This document shows positions 22,393-33,120 of a stretch of 64,000 nucleotides of DNA, one piece after another (the stretch's first letter is position 1; each line of letters begins with the position of its first letter). A program made the position numbers and the translations under genes. The DNA comes from Inonotus obliquus (lineage: Eukaryota; Basidiomycota; Agaricomycetes; Hymenochaetales; Hymenochaetaceae): the NCBI GenBank assembly GCA_032164295.1, contig JAJHTX010000007.1, forward strand, positions 1,276,501-1,340,500, in the 5' to 3' direction. The notes beneath the pieces are model-generated. The model had not been told where the DNA came from. It worked only from the letters and a program-made list of their open reading frames with translations, and ran no database searches.

Positions 22393-23929
22393 TTAGAGAG
22401 TCTTGAGCTCCGCTCTTTCTTTCTCTTGCATGACTCGTTTCGCATGTACGTCTATGGTTTTCCAAGGGTTTGAAATGTCAATATCATCAATGAGCAATGA
22501 ACAATGAACGATATACGACGGGGGAGAGGAGGAGGAAGAACGTACCTCGTCGTTTGATCCATGCCTCGACGGAGATACCGGCGAAGACGACAGCCGCACC
22601 GGCCCATTGTCCGAGAGTGAGCTTGTGGTTGTAGACTATGACGGAGAGGATCATAGTGAACATCTTGCGGGTGAGCGTGATAGTCCTGTAATTCAGGAAA
22701 GAATTAGTTCAAAGTCGGAATGTGAGGGGGAAATCGATGAGCACGAACACGAGAGTGAGACTACCGAAATGTTGTAACGTCTCAAAGATGAAAAGTTGTC
22801 CCAGTGAACCTGTAAAAGCGAATTGGACGAGCGGAGAAAGTACACCGGGGTGCTCTCTTATAAACTCCATTACATTTGAAAGTTCTGAGCTCCAGCTTGC
22901 GGAAGGGTGCAATACGGGTATATACGGTAGAGGAAGTAAAGCGAGTACAATGGTGATGAAAGTGGACATGACGTTTATCCAGAACATCATTTGTTGACCT
23001 GTTACGGTGTATCGGTCGAAGATCTCGTCTTGAGTTGAGTTGGTTGCACCGTCGATAGCGAGGTTGATGAGGAGATATGCCAGCCCTATCAGGCTTGAAC
23101 CTTTCAACTCGTCTGAGCTGGAACCATGATTCTTTCGAGATTTCTGATCACCGAAACCCATGAACATGGTGATACCAGCTGTGACAAGTGCGACGACTAG
23201 ATACTTGTGGCGAGCGAACCGTCGACGGTATAGGAGAACGTTCATGATCATTACGGGAACGAGCTTGCATGATTTACCGAGAACCATCGCAGGGTAGGAG
23301 ATGTGAGCAAGAGCGGCGAAGCCGAAGGGTGCCGCTGAGGTGATTAATACTGCACATTGGAAGTATCGGGTCAGGAGTGCTCGGCGGATGGCTGAGGTTC
23401 CGAGGGAGGATAGCGAAGAGTGGGGATGGGCGGAGCCATTAGTGGCATTTCCATTGCCGTTCATTTGGGATTTTGAAACGGTACCGTTCGGAGTGGACTT
23501 GTTCTTTGGTTTGACCAGTGTTGGTTCAAGACCTAGAGCGGAACGAAGGGATTCGCCAGGCTTTCGTCGGAGAAGGATGTAGATAAAGGAAGATACGACG
23601 CTGAATACGTTCTGAAAGATGCTCATTATTAACGCGGAGCGGAATTTATCTGATTTCGTGCCATCTCGGTTGGCGAAGGGGACGGACACTGTATAAATCG
23701 AGATGTGAACTTTTGTGTTCTAAGACCGTTCATTGGATTGAGGGCTTACGTCTCTCTTGCGCTATGGCCCAAATCTGAGGGAGGTGTGAGTTTATAGGTC
23801 GTAAGGTCAATTGTACGGACGTACCAGGAACATAGAGTATACCCCACCCACACATACTGCCAACCTGAACTAAGGCATTGATACACTGGGTTGCCGACAA
23901 GATTGCAAAGCATACCTCAGTATGGCCAT
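22393..23929 (-). CDS. HUT1: UDP-galactose transporter homologue Hut1 (SLC35B1 family)
   Basis: Polytopic ER nucleotide(-sugar) transporter; SLC35B1/Hut1 proteins are linked to UDP-galactose and to ER ATP/ADP exchange. The start is split over three small exons: MAILR, then [13 protein letters not shown], then [10 protein letters not shown]. This gives the typical Hut1 N-terminus ending in QERLSVPF. The big exon (23689 to about 22735) carries helices including [20 protein letters not shown] (the family's KSCK..P.M hallmark), [18 protein letters not shown] and [18 protein letters not shown]. It is followed by [27 protein letters not shown] and [11 protein letters not shown] low-complexity Asn/Ser loop ([16 protein letters not shown]) is inserted after the second helix. 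The last exon gives a charged tail without an obvious KKxx retrieval signal. Confidence 0.92.
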
Positions 23930-24063
23930 TGTTGTCCAGAATCAACCTGTACAAGACGAAACGAGCGGGGAAGCTTAAGACGAGACGGAGGTGCTAACGC
24001 GCTAACGAGAGTCCATTTATATGCTGCAAATGTGCCAGCGCGCTGTACCTACGTGTCCAAGTG

Positions 24064-24069
24064 CACGTG
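24064..24069. promoter_or_regulatory. CACGTG within a longer palindrome, HUT1/DUF427 promoter
   Basis: The core sits in the perfect palindrome gtgcacgtgcac in the 252-bp gap between two divergent starts. Candidate bHLH site; binding inferred. Confidence 0.35.
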
Positions 24070-24181
24070 CACAAATTGATAGAATGATCGGCACGTCGAT
24101 CAATTCTAAATTCCCTTCAGGGTCCAAAGTGTAGTCACTTGAAAAGAGACGACGACACGACACGAGGAGATATAATCAGCC

Positions 24182-24685
24182 ATGGTCAAAGTAGCTCTCA
24201 ACGACACAGTTCTTGCAGACTCAGAAAACACGATAGTCGTGGAAGGAAACCATTATTTCCCTCCAGACTCGGTTAAGGATGATCTCTTGAAGCCTTCAGA
24301 CACCAGGTAAGTCGTATTGGAGAACTGGCAACAGAAACACTTGATATTTTTTTTACAGTTCTGTGTGTCCCTGGAAAGGGTGAGTTTTTTTGGAGGAATG
24401 CAGCCCTCCTTTTACCTCTGACAGTGGCGTTTCCAGAAAGGCATCCTACTACAAAGCGGAGGTTGGAGGACAGACGGTCAAGGATGTGGCATGGTAGACG
24501 AACATGATCTAACACAACGATGGGTGATATTGACGGAAAGATTAGGTATTATCCAACCGCCAAGGAGAAAGCGAAGAATATTGAGGGTTACGTCGCATTC
24601 TACAAGGTAACAATAATTACTGCTATGGCATATACCCAGCTCAGTGCATTTCATTTGTTAGAACAAAGTTCAGATCACTGAATAG
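24182..24685 (+). CDS. DUF427 domain protein
   Basis: A small protein of the DUF427 family (beta-tent fold, unknown biochemical role), common in fungi and bacteria. The order of motifs is typical: ENTIVVEGNHYFPPDSV, SVCPWKG, KASYYKAEVGGQTVKDVAWYYP and a C-terminal EGYVAFYKNKVQIT. Five exons: 24182-24306, 24359-24379 (21 nt), 24437-24493, 24546-24606 and 24662-24685. They close to 95 residues, the full length of the domain. The ATG at 24182 follows the purine-rich leader directly. Confidence 0.92.
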
Positions 24686-24806
24686 AGTGCGGTGTGTAGC
24701 ATCAACTTCATGAGAGTGAAGGCAACGTGCAAGTTAAAACATGTATTATATATGATGTTTCTGCAGTTATTGTGAACAAAGAAAAAAGAAAATGCGAAAG
24801 AACATG

Positions 24807-27800
24807 CTATGTCGCAGTCGACGAAGCTCCAATGGTCTTTGGCATTTTTTTGTCTCCAGTTGCGAGTTGTTCCAAGTCGGCGGGTTTGAAGAAGTGGGGA
24901 GCGACTACGAAAACAAAGTTGATCAGTCAAAACTCATAGGAACCATTGATGGAAGAACGTACCTTCTAGTAACCATGATGGTTTGATCTCCATCACTTGT
25001 CGCATGTACGACTTGGATGTCATCACAAGTTCGTAATAAAGTATGAATTTTACTGGAGGTTGATGTTGGAAGAGGCTTGATGATGGGTGAATGTATACGG
25101 TCTGATTAGTCTTGAGCGTGCGATATGAGTCTCCACTCTTTTGCAACCGGGCCTGTAAATTTTCGTTAGATATGACAACTCCCATGACAAGCGGTCAACT
25201 TGCAGTATTGTAGAAATAGCCAGAAGTGATTGCCTTCTGAATTGGAGTAATGTCGTTACTGTTCGGATTCGATTGAATGACAATCTCGACACGTTCACAT
25301 AGCCCTGCTAGCTGATCCCGAATATCCCGCGCACGATTTAAGCTCTTATACTGCAAGAACTGTTCATAGCAGAACTGTTGCGAATAGTTCGTATCCGCCC
25401 ATTGCTCCCAGACATTGAGAAGTGTGAAGTGATCTCCACCGGGACGAACGAAGTTCTGACGAGCCTGGTCTGCGTGCAGCTTCTTGTCCTTCGGCCGGTA
25501 GAAGATGGACCCGGATTCAGATAACATAGCAATGATAGTGAGGACTTCGTCCGTACAGGAGTAATCCTCACTTGCTATGATAGCTTTGGATAACATAGGG
25601 TCAACGGGGAATTCTGCCATTCTTCTTCCGAGTTTCGTCAGTTCACCACGATCGTTCAGGGCTCCAAGAGCATAAAGGAGCTCTAGAGCGCGCATGAGAG
25701 TTTCGCCTGGCGGTGGATCCATAAACTCGAATCCGATAAGGTCGTTGATACCGAGGGATTTGAGAAGGAGGACGACCATTCCGAGATTTGTACGTTGAAT
25801 TTCAGGCACGGTGTCTTCTTCGAGCTCGTTGTTGAAAGCCCACTTGGTATAGAGACGGAAAGATTTGCCTGGTCCGACGCGACCGGCTCGTCCGGCGCGT
25901 TGATTCGCGGAAGCCCTTGAACACTGTGACTATTCGTTAGCTCTCTTTACTCCATTCTGATCGTGAACAACCTACAGGTACAACAACCAGAGAAGACATC
26001 CCTGTCCTCGGATTGTAGGAGTTCTGCTTCACGAAACCCGGATCGATGACAAATACAACACCATCAATGGTAATAGACGTCTCCGCGATGTTCGTCGCTA
26101 ATACGACCTTTCGCGCGCCTTCCGGTGTTGGCTCGAAAATCTTTGCTTGCATTTCACTCGGAAGGTTTGCGTAAATCGGACAGATGATTAGCTCTGCTAC
26201 TTTGTTCCCTAAAGCCCGTGCGGTCTCCGTTAAGTTCTCTTGAGCTGCTTCAATTTCATCTTGGCCCTGAAGTGACGGTGTTTGTTAGTTAAGGGTGTCA
26301 AAATCAATAAAAGGGGACTGACAGTTAAGAACACGAGTATATCCCCTTTCGGTTGTGTGGTGTGTATTTGGAAGACAGTCGTGATTGCGGCGTGCAGGTA
26401 ATTCGCCTCAGGTTGCGGGGTGTAATGAATGTCAACTGGATATCGACGACCAGGTACTGATAAACGCATGGTTAGATGCCGCAGTCTTTAGCAATGAATT
26501 CGTAAACTTACCGTAGAACACAGGGGCATTATCAAAGTATTCGCTGAACTTCTCTGCCGCTAATGTGGCACTTGAGATCAGCAAGCGCAGCTCAGGTCTG
26601 AATCGGGCTATATCCTGCATGGATAGTCAGCCTCCGTTCTAGCACGAAAAAAGCGACGTAGTTAGTTCATGGCTCACCTTCACAAGCGCAAACAAAATAT
26701 CCGTACTAAGCGTTCTTTCATGCGCCTCATCAATAATTAACGCAGAATACCCCGCAAGATCAGGTTCAGTCAGGAACTCTCGAAGAAGCATGCCGTCTGT
26801 CATGTATTTTAGCACCGTCTTGTCGCTTGTACAATCCTCGAAACGTATCGAATACCCGACCTCGTAACCAACTTTTGTACCCATTTCCTCCGCGACGCGA
26901 GCTGCAACACTCATCGCTGCTACTCGACGTGGTTGGGTGCAGCCCACTTTCATGCCGTTTGCGGTGTACCCTGCTTCATGAAGGTATTGGGGCAATTGTG
27001 TTGTTTTCCCCGAGCCGGTTTCAGCGACTACGATGAGAACTTGGTGCTCTTTTATTGCTTCTAATAATTGGTCGCGGAATAGATAGATGGGGAGCGATTT
27101 TCTCGTCTCTTCAATGCTCTGAGCTACAGATAATCATGATTAACAGTCCTGAAACTAGAGTATCGGTGTCTACTTACCGCGCCTCTCTGCTTCCTCGATC
27201 TGTTGTCTGAGCAATTTATCAGCCGGACTCAAGCCAGAGTCTTCGGCCATAGTGTGCCCAAGAACGAATTGAATAGTCTGACTCTCGTCAAAGACGTATT
27301 CATAATCATCTACTAGTTCTGATTTATCCATCGCTCCGACCTTGAAGGTACTGTGCTTCGTCTGACTTGCTTCCCATTGGTCTATGTCCGTCACGAATTG
27401 GTCATCTTTGACTTTCGCTTCCTCGTAACGTTGATAGAGGACAGATTCCTTTCTCTTTCGGTCGATCTTGCCTTGCTCGGTGATGTAGTCCTCGGGTAGC
27501 TGATATCCATCGTAGCGGTCGTCAATCTTCATCCGCTCTTCCGCAAGTCGAAGAACTTCTTTCTTATACTCCAGTTCGCGCTTCTCCTTCTTTGAGACTT
27601 TCATGCCTTTGAAGAGCGCCTCATCATCCGCAATTTCCCTCCTCAGAAGCTCGATCTGTTGCAACTCTCGCTTTGACAGGTAGTCTTGCCGTGAACGCTC
27701 TCGAAGAGAGGGCAGGGCGACGACGCGAGCAGTCGAATCGTCCGCTAGTTGTCGACGTTTTGCGGCTTCTGCTGCTGCTCCCTTTGTCGATGACCTATCT

Positions 27801-28556
27801 TCAATGACTTTCTTTGTCCGATCCTTGTCGCGCTCTCGCATTCGATCTGCAAACGCATCTCGCTCTTCGATATCCCGTAATCGTTCGCGTTCCCTCCGTT
27901 CCGCTTCTTGCTCCGGAGTCTCCATTATTTCGTCCCCCTGTTCATCGTACTCCTGCCCTCGAGGTTCATCTGCTTCGCCTCTAAGTCGCTTCCGTGCAAT
28001 TTCTCCCTCTTCATCACTTTCCCAGTCTCGCCCATCCGTTTCTCGTTTCCTAACATGTCGCTCTTTCTTCTCTTTGGAACTAGAGTCCTTCCCGATAGAC
28101 TTGCTCTTCTCCTTCTTAGAGGTCGTGACACTGGTGTCCCCTCTCTCATCATCCTCAACGAATGAGTACTTCTGCGACCTAAGCGCTTTGGCGTCCTTCT
28201 CGGCTTGTTTACGTGCTGCATCAGGGGTAGCCTTGTGTTTGCTTTTTCGTGGTGCGCGGGAGTATACTTCGCTGACGAATTGGTGCGCGTCTGGTGTATC
28301 CGGAAGTCCATACGCATGCAGAGAAGAGAAGAGGGACTGTGCAGACTTTGCGGATGAAGCTGAGCCACTCGAGTCAGAAACAATAGGATGCAGAGTGTGG
28401 AAGCCACTCACCTGATGCGATAACATAGTCCACGATAGTTCTGTCTGATAAGCCAAAGATCTATTTTGCATTCACGGTTAGAACGGGATAGCACTAGTAA
28501 GTATTTCGACATACTCGGAGTGCATTGTCACTGATATATCGTTGGAGTTCTGCCAT
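24807..28556 (-). CDS. PRP2: DEAH-box pre-mRNA splicing helicase DHX16/Prp2
   Basis: DHX16/Prp2 (S. pombe Cdc28/Prp8) activates the assembled spliceosome before step one. The N-terminus [30 protein letters not shown] joins [21 protein letters not shown] across two introns, a signature of this orthologue. A charged region then precedes the helicase core: [20 protein letters not shown] (motif I), [20 protein letters not shown] (Ia), [17 protein letters not shown] (II), [13 protein letters not shown] (III), LVFLT (IV), [20 protein letters not shown] (V) and QRAGRAGR (VI). The helicase-associated and OB domains follow, to [18 protein letters not shown] and APHFF. Stop at 24807-24809; expected length about 1,080 residues. 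It is divergent from MAK16, with 213 bp between starts. Confidence 0.96.
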
Positions 28557-28769
28557 GGAACGCAGTACGGATAGAGAGTCAGCTCAACGTATCTTATGCA
28601 AGTCAGTCCAGAGATTCCGCAGAATCCAGTCGAGATAGCTGGGGTCACGGTAGGAGACGAGGAACAGAGGACCGAGATCGGCGTCAACAGTCTTTCCATG
28701 TTTGGAGAGCCGATCAATGTAAGAATTTCTTCACAGCCCAACACCGTCCCTACTTTCTTCCGCCAAAAC

Positions 28770-30023
28770 ATGCAGAGCGACGACGTAATCTGGTCGGTTA
28801 TAAACACACAGTTCTGCTCATACAAAGTCAAGTATGTCGTATGTACTCCAAACAACCATTTTGATGCTGAGATGACCTTTGTAGAACCACTACACAAAAC
28901 TTCTGTAGAAACGAATATAATGTTACTGGGTTCTGTAACAGACAATCGTGTCCTCTGGCAAACTCACGGTATGCAACAGTACGGGAGAAAGAAGGCATGT
29001 GTTTACTCGCATCTCCTTTGAAGCACGAATCTGACGAGATTACAAACAATAGGTGTTTTGTATCTGTATGTCAAGACGATAGAACGAGCACACAGTCCTA
29101 AACATATGTGGGAGAAGATAAAATTGTCGAATAACTATACTATGGCTCTGCAACAGGTGCGCTCTATTATGTTCTGCTCAGTCTGAACCTTTCTGGACTC
29201 CTTTCTTGCAGATTGACAAAGAGTTGATTTATTGGCCAAATTTCTTAATTCACAAATGCAAGCAGCGAGTGACGAAGATTACCCAGTATCTCATCAAAAT
29301 GCGGCGGATGAAGCTGCGACAACAGTGAGTCTATTCGCTTTCGATACTAGTGTGCTAAGTCCTGGTTTTGCTCTACCTTAGGACTAAACTTGTCGGCGTA
29401 AAGAAGAAGCTCGAACGGAGGGAGGCAACTCGCGAACGTAAAGCGCTTTCCGCCGCACACCTCGAACGCTCAATCGAAAAAGAGCTTCTCGAGCGCTTGA
29501 AATCTAAAGCATACGGTGACGCGCCGTTAAACGTGAACGAGCAGGTATGGCAAGCAGTTCTTGATCAGTCACGAGGGAAGTCGGACAAGGATCGTAACGC
29601 ATTGGAAGGGTTGGAGGACTTGGAGGATGACGAGACGGAAGAAGAAGATGAAGAAGAGCTCGAAGAAGAATTGGAGAATGAGGATGAGTGGGATGATGAG
29701 AGGGAGTTTGTGAGTGATTTGAGTGGGGAGGAAAGCGAGGATGCATTGAGTGATTTGGAGGACTTGGAAGACGTTTCTGAAGAGGACGAGGAAGGGGATT
29801 CCGATGACGAAACGAAGAGGACAAAGGGAAAGCGGAAAGCACCACTCAAGCCTCCGAAAGTTACGAAAAGACCGGAAAAAAAGCCAAAACGTACATTTGT
29901 ACCTTTCAGTTGTCGGAAAGGATCGTTTCTGATTCCTATCTATGTTTCACAGGAGGACCACGTATGGAGGTCGAGTACGAACAGGAGTTTGTTCCCGCAG
30001 CAAGGGAGACAATCACGCATTGA
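28770..30023 (+). CDS. MAK16: Ribosome biogenesis protein MAK16
   Basis: A nucleolar 60S assembly factor. Begins [21 protein letters not shown], then [37 protein letters not shown] with the conserved Cys pattern of the family. Next come [39 protein letters not shown] and the ETRKLV-like [19 protein letters not shown] long Glu/Asp-rich segment and a Lys tail end the protein; the last exon gives [12 protein letters not shown]. Exons 28770-28831, 28885-28994, 29053-29156, 29212-29324, 29382-29890 and 29953-30023 close to 322 residues. Intron 2 (28995-29052) has a GC donor (GAAG|GCATGT); no GT donor keeps the frame. In-frame codons upstream of 28770 are leader. Confidence 0.96.
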
Positions 30024-30100
30024 TATATTTTTTGCAACATGCATTGCTCTTATTATCATCTTTGTCCTTCTACCTTCGTTGCAGGGTATCTCTTTGCGTC

Positions 30101-30845
30101 TCACTCTGCCTGGTCACCAGCCATATTGTCGTCCTGGTCAGCAATTAAGGGTGGAAGAATGTCCGTCTCTACTTCCTCACCCAATGCAACATTTTTGAAC
30201 TTCTCGTATGCGCGATCCAAGTCGTCGTTGACGATGACAACGTCATGAGCTCCAGTTTTGGCATACTCGATCTCCTGGATTGCAGTTCTCAAGCGTTTCT
30301 GGATGGCTTCTTCGCTGTCCGTTCCACGACCAGTTAAACGCGCCTTCAGAGTTTCCATGTCCGGCGGGGATATGAAGAGGTATACGGGATTGAGATCTGT
30401 GTTTTTCACTTGTCGTACACCCTGAATGTAATGAGACTTTTATAGAAATAGTGTGAAGAAACAAAGCAGCGTACCTGAGCCTCAATATCAAGAATACACC
30501 TCCTACCGTCATCGTGTACAGTCTTTACAGCGCGTTTGCTCGTTCCATAGTAGTTCCCGGCATATTCAGCTGTCTCAATGAAACCGTCTTCGCTTCGCAA
30601 TTTGAGGAACGACTGTTTGTCTACAAAATGATATGCCTTGCCATCTTCTTCGCCGGTACGGGGTCGTCGTGTCGTATCTACACACAAGAAAGTTGAAAGA
30701 AAAGGATATGGGGGCAAAGCTTGAGCGTACGAGAAACACTGAACCCGAACTTGTCTGGATACTCTTTGAAGAGACGGCTTAGAAGCGTGCTTTTTCCCGT
30801 ACCGCTCGGGCCGGAAATGACGAGTGGACGCGAAAAGGAGGTCAT
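30101..30845 (-). CDS. GUK1: Guanylate kinase
   Basis: Catalyses ATP + GMP to ADP + GDP in the cytosol. [20 protein letters not shown] carries the P-loop (GPSGTGKS, residues 12-19). The GMP-binding region is [19 protein letters not shown] and [27 protein letters not shown]-type CILDIEAQ joins GVRQV, and the lid is [17 protein letters not shown]. Three exons (30845-30731, 30677-30475, 30421-30101) close to 212 residues, slightly longer than the usual 187-200 because of an acidic C-terminal tail ([13 protein letters not shown]). Open frame continues upstream of the ATG, but the P-loop spacing fits this start. It is divergent from the ZNG1-like gene. Confidence 0.95.
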
Positions 30846-31288
30846 TCGGAGAGAACGAAGGGAGTGGTGTAAAGAAAGAATGGCGATAAGTAGCTGAGGT
30901 GGTCAAAGGACCGAGAGAATTTTCGTCGTATAAAGCTGTGATTGACTGCGATGATGAGAAGACATGAAGTTGAGGCCGCCTGTCGTCGCCACACGCGACA
31001 AGCACGTTCGACCACTACGCATTGCCGACTTTTTGTATTGCAACACAAACCGCAGATATCATCCAGCTAGAAATTCATGTTGATTTCTGACTTTAAATCT
31101 AGATAATGTCCGTGTGTGTGTTGAGGAGATATTTTCTGTATTTTTAGGCCAATATTGGCGACGAGAAGCGCACGTGTGCGGCTTGATCTGGTACCTCCAC
31201 CACGAACGAATTATCAATTTGAGTTCGGGATCAGACAAGCCCAAGAGGCTGTTGTTCAAGCAAAGTTTTTTTTTTGCCGTTCTACACG

Positions 31289-32890
31289 ATGTCCGACGAT
31301 GATGTTCCGTAAGGTCACCAGCAATATTTTATCATAACGCTTATGCTCATTTTCATTTCAGAGCTCTCCTCGATCACTCCGAAGAGTAACCTTGTGTCTC
31401 GTATAAATCTACGAACCACTGATCCTTCATGCGTTAGTTTGCCCGTGGAAGATGCTCCGGCCAAGCGAACTGATGGGCGTGTACCATGCACTCTCATCTC
31501 TGGTTTCCTTGGAGCAGGAAAGAGTACATTGCTCAAGTGAGTACAATGCACTCTTCAAGCTGGATAAGTCAATTTGATAGTTCCAATAGGCGCATTCTGA
31601 CGGAGCGGCATGGTTATCGTATAGCTGTCATCATGAACGAGTTTGGAGATACTGCTGTGCGCTTTCCTCCCTTGTACCTGGTCCATCCCTGAGGCGTTCT
31701 AACAGGTTGTTAAAGGACATAGAAGGTGGCCTCCCCGACTTTACTCTTACATAATTCACTGACCAGGTAGCAGCAAAGGCTATCAATGTCTCTTCAGGAG
31801 ACAACCCCGAGGAATTATCGGAGGAGTTCCTCGAGCTTCCGAATGGTTGCTTATGCTGTAGCATCAAAGATACCGGACTTGCGGCTATTGAGAAACTTAT
31901 GGAGAAGAAAGGCGCATTTGACTATATTTTACTAGAAACAACGGGTTTAGCTGATCCGGGTGGGAACCGCTTTATTTTAGGGCAAGGCCAATGAACTGAC
32001 CTTATGAAAGGTCCAATTGCTGCAATGTTCTGGCAGAATGAAGAGTACGCTTCAGATCTTGGAAATGACGTATATCTTGATGGTGTAGTCTGCGTTGTGG
32101 ACGCTGTATTTGGGGAACAGGTAAGATGAAAGCGGACCTGGATTATTGCAATGGTATGTTCTGATTTAATCTGCATTATCAGCAAATAGACGAGGATCAA
32201 TCATCTGATGAAGAAGGCCTTAGTCTTCGGTGAGCATCGTATCTTAAGACACCGACCGATTCATTCATTGTATCTATTTTATCCAGACAAATCGCCTCTG
32301 CGGATGTCATTCTTCTAAATAAAACGGACGTTGCTGGGGTGGACGTCATCCGGCGAGTAGAAACGAGGATTCGGGCAGTGAATCCCACCGCGCCCCTCCA
32401 TCGAACCGTCATGGCTCAGATAGACCTGAAATATGTCATAGGGATTAACGCGCTCTCAGCAAATCCAACTGTATTAGCGACCAGCGGTAGCGAGGCCCAT
32501 GTCCATGATTCAGATTGCGAGCACGATCATGATCACGGAAAAATAACTCATCATGGTATAACGAGCATGCAGGTTTTATGTGGACGACTATCTCCCGCTC
32601 AAGTACAACGACTAGATGAATGGATCCGTACCGTTCTGTGGGAGGGGCACCTACCAACTGGTCTGAACAGTCATAATGAAAATCATGTGGTCGAGGTTCT
32701 CCGTTGTAAAGGAACATTTGCGACGCAAGACGGGGAGCAGTATGTGCTGCAGGGTGTAAGGAGTATGTATGAGACGACGCAAATCGAAGGAAAGTCGGAT
32801 TTGGGAGTGCCAGATGAAGGGAAATTGGTTTTTATCGGGAAGGGATTGGATGGGACTGCGAGGGCTAGTTTGATTCGAGCAATTAGTTAA
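31289..32890 (+). CDS. ZNG1: CobW/COG0523 zinc metallochaperone GTPase (ZNG1/CBWD type)
   Basis: COG0523 G3E GTPase that delivers zinc to methionine aminopeptidase in eukaryotes. Walker A is GFLGAGKST (residues 37-45), the CxCC metal motif is NGCLCCS (Cys 100, 102, 103), Walker B-like region [15 protein letters not shown], and NKTD the guanine-specificity motif. A His-rich loop ([15 protein letters not shown]) precedes the CobW C-terminal domain. Nine exons: 31289-31308, 31362-31385, 31438-31536, 31590-31656, 31716-31725, 31771-31959, 32011-32120, 32183-32229 and 32287-32890. They close exactly to 389 residues. Exon 5 is only 10 nt and supplies the conserved 'DIE' after NEFGDTA. Exon 2 is 24 nt. 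Confidence 0.93.
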
Positions 32891-33120
32891 GAAACATTTG
32901 TTGGAGAGTTTGTATCTTTTGTAATGTGTTATAACATCCCCGCGCACTTGTAACTAGAATTATTGACGCGCGTAATAAATTCAATTTAAAAAAGTTATAA
33001 CATCCAAGTGTGGGTATGCGCCGATCCGCGCGTCGATCGATTCGGGACCGAGCACATATAAATATTTACAAGCGGGTGACTAACTCGGCCGTTTCTTTCT
33101 CGACCACATAGTCTCGCTGC

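Noticed and set aside
27804..28415. 203-codon + strand frame over the DHX16 N-terminus
   Set aside because: Ser/Arg/Phe shadow of the charged region encoded on the other strand.
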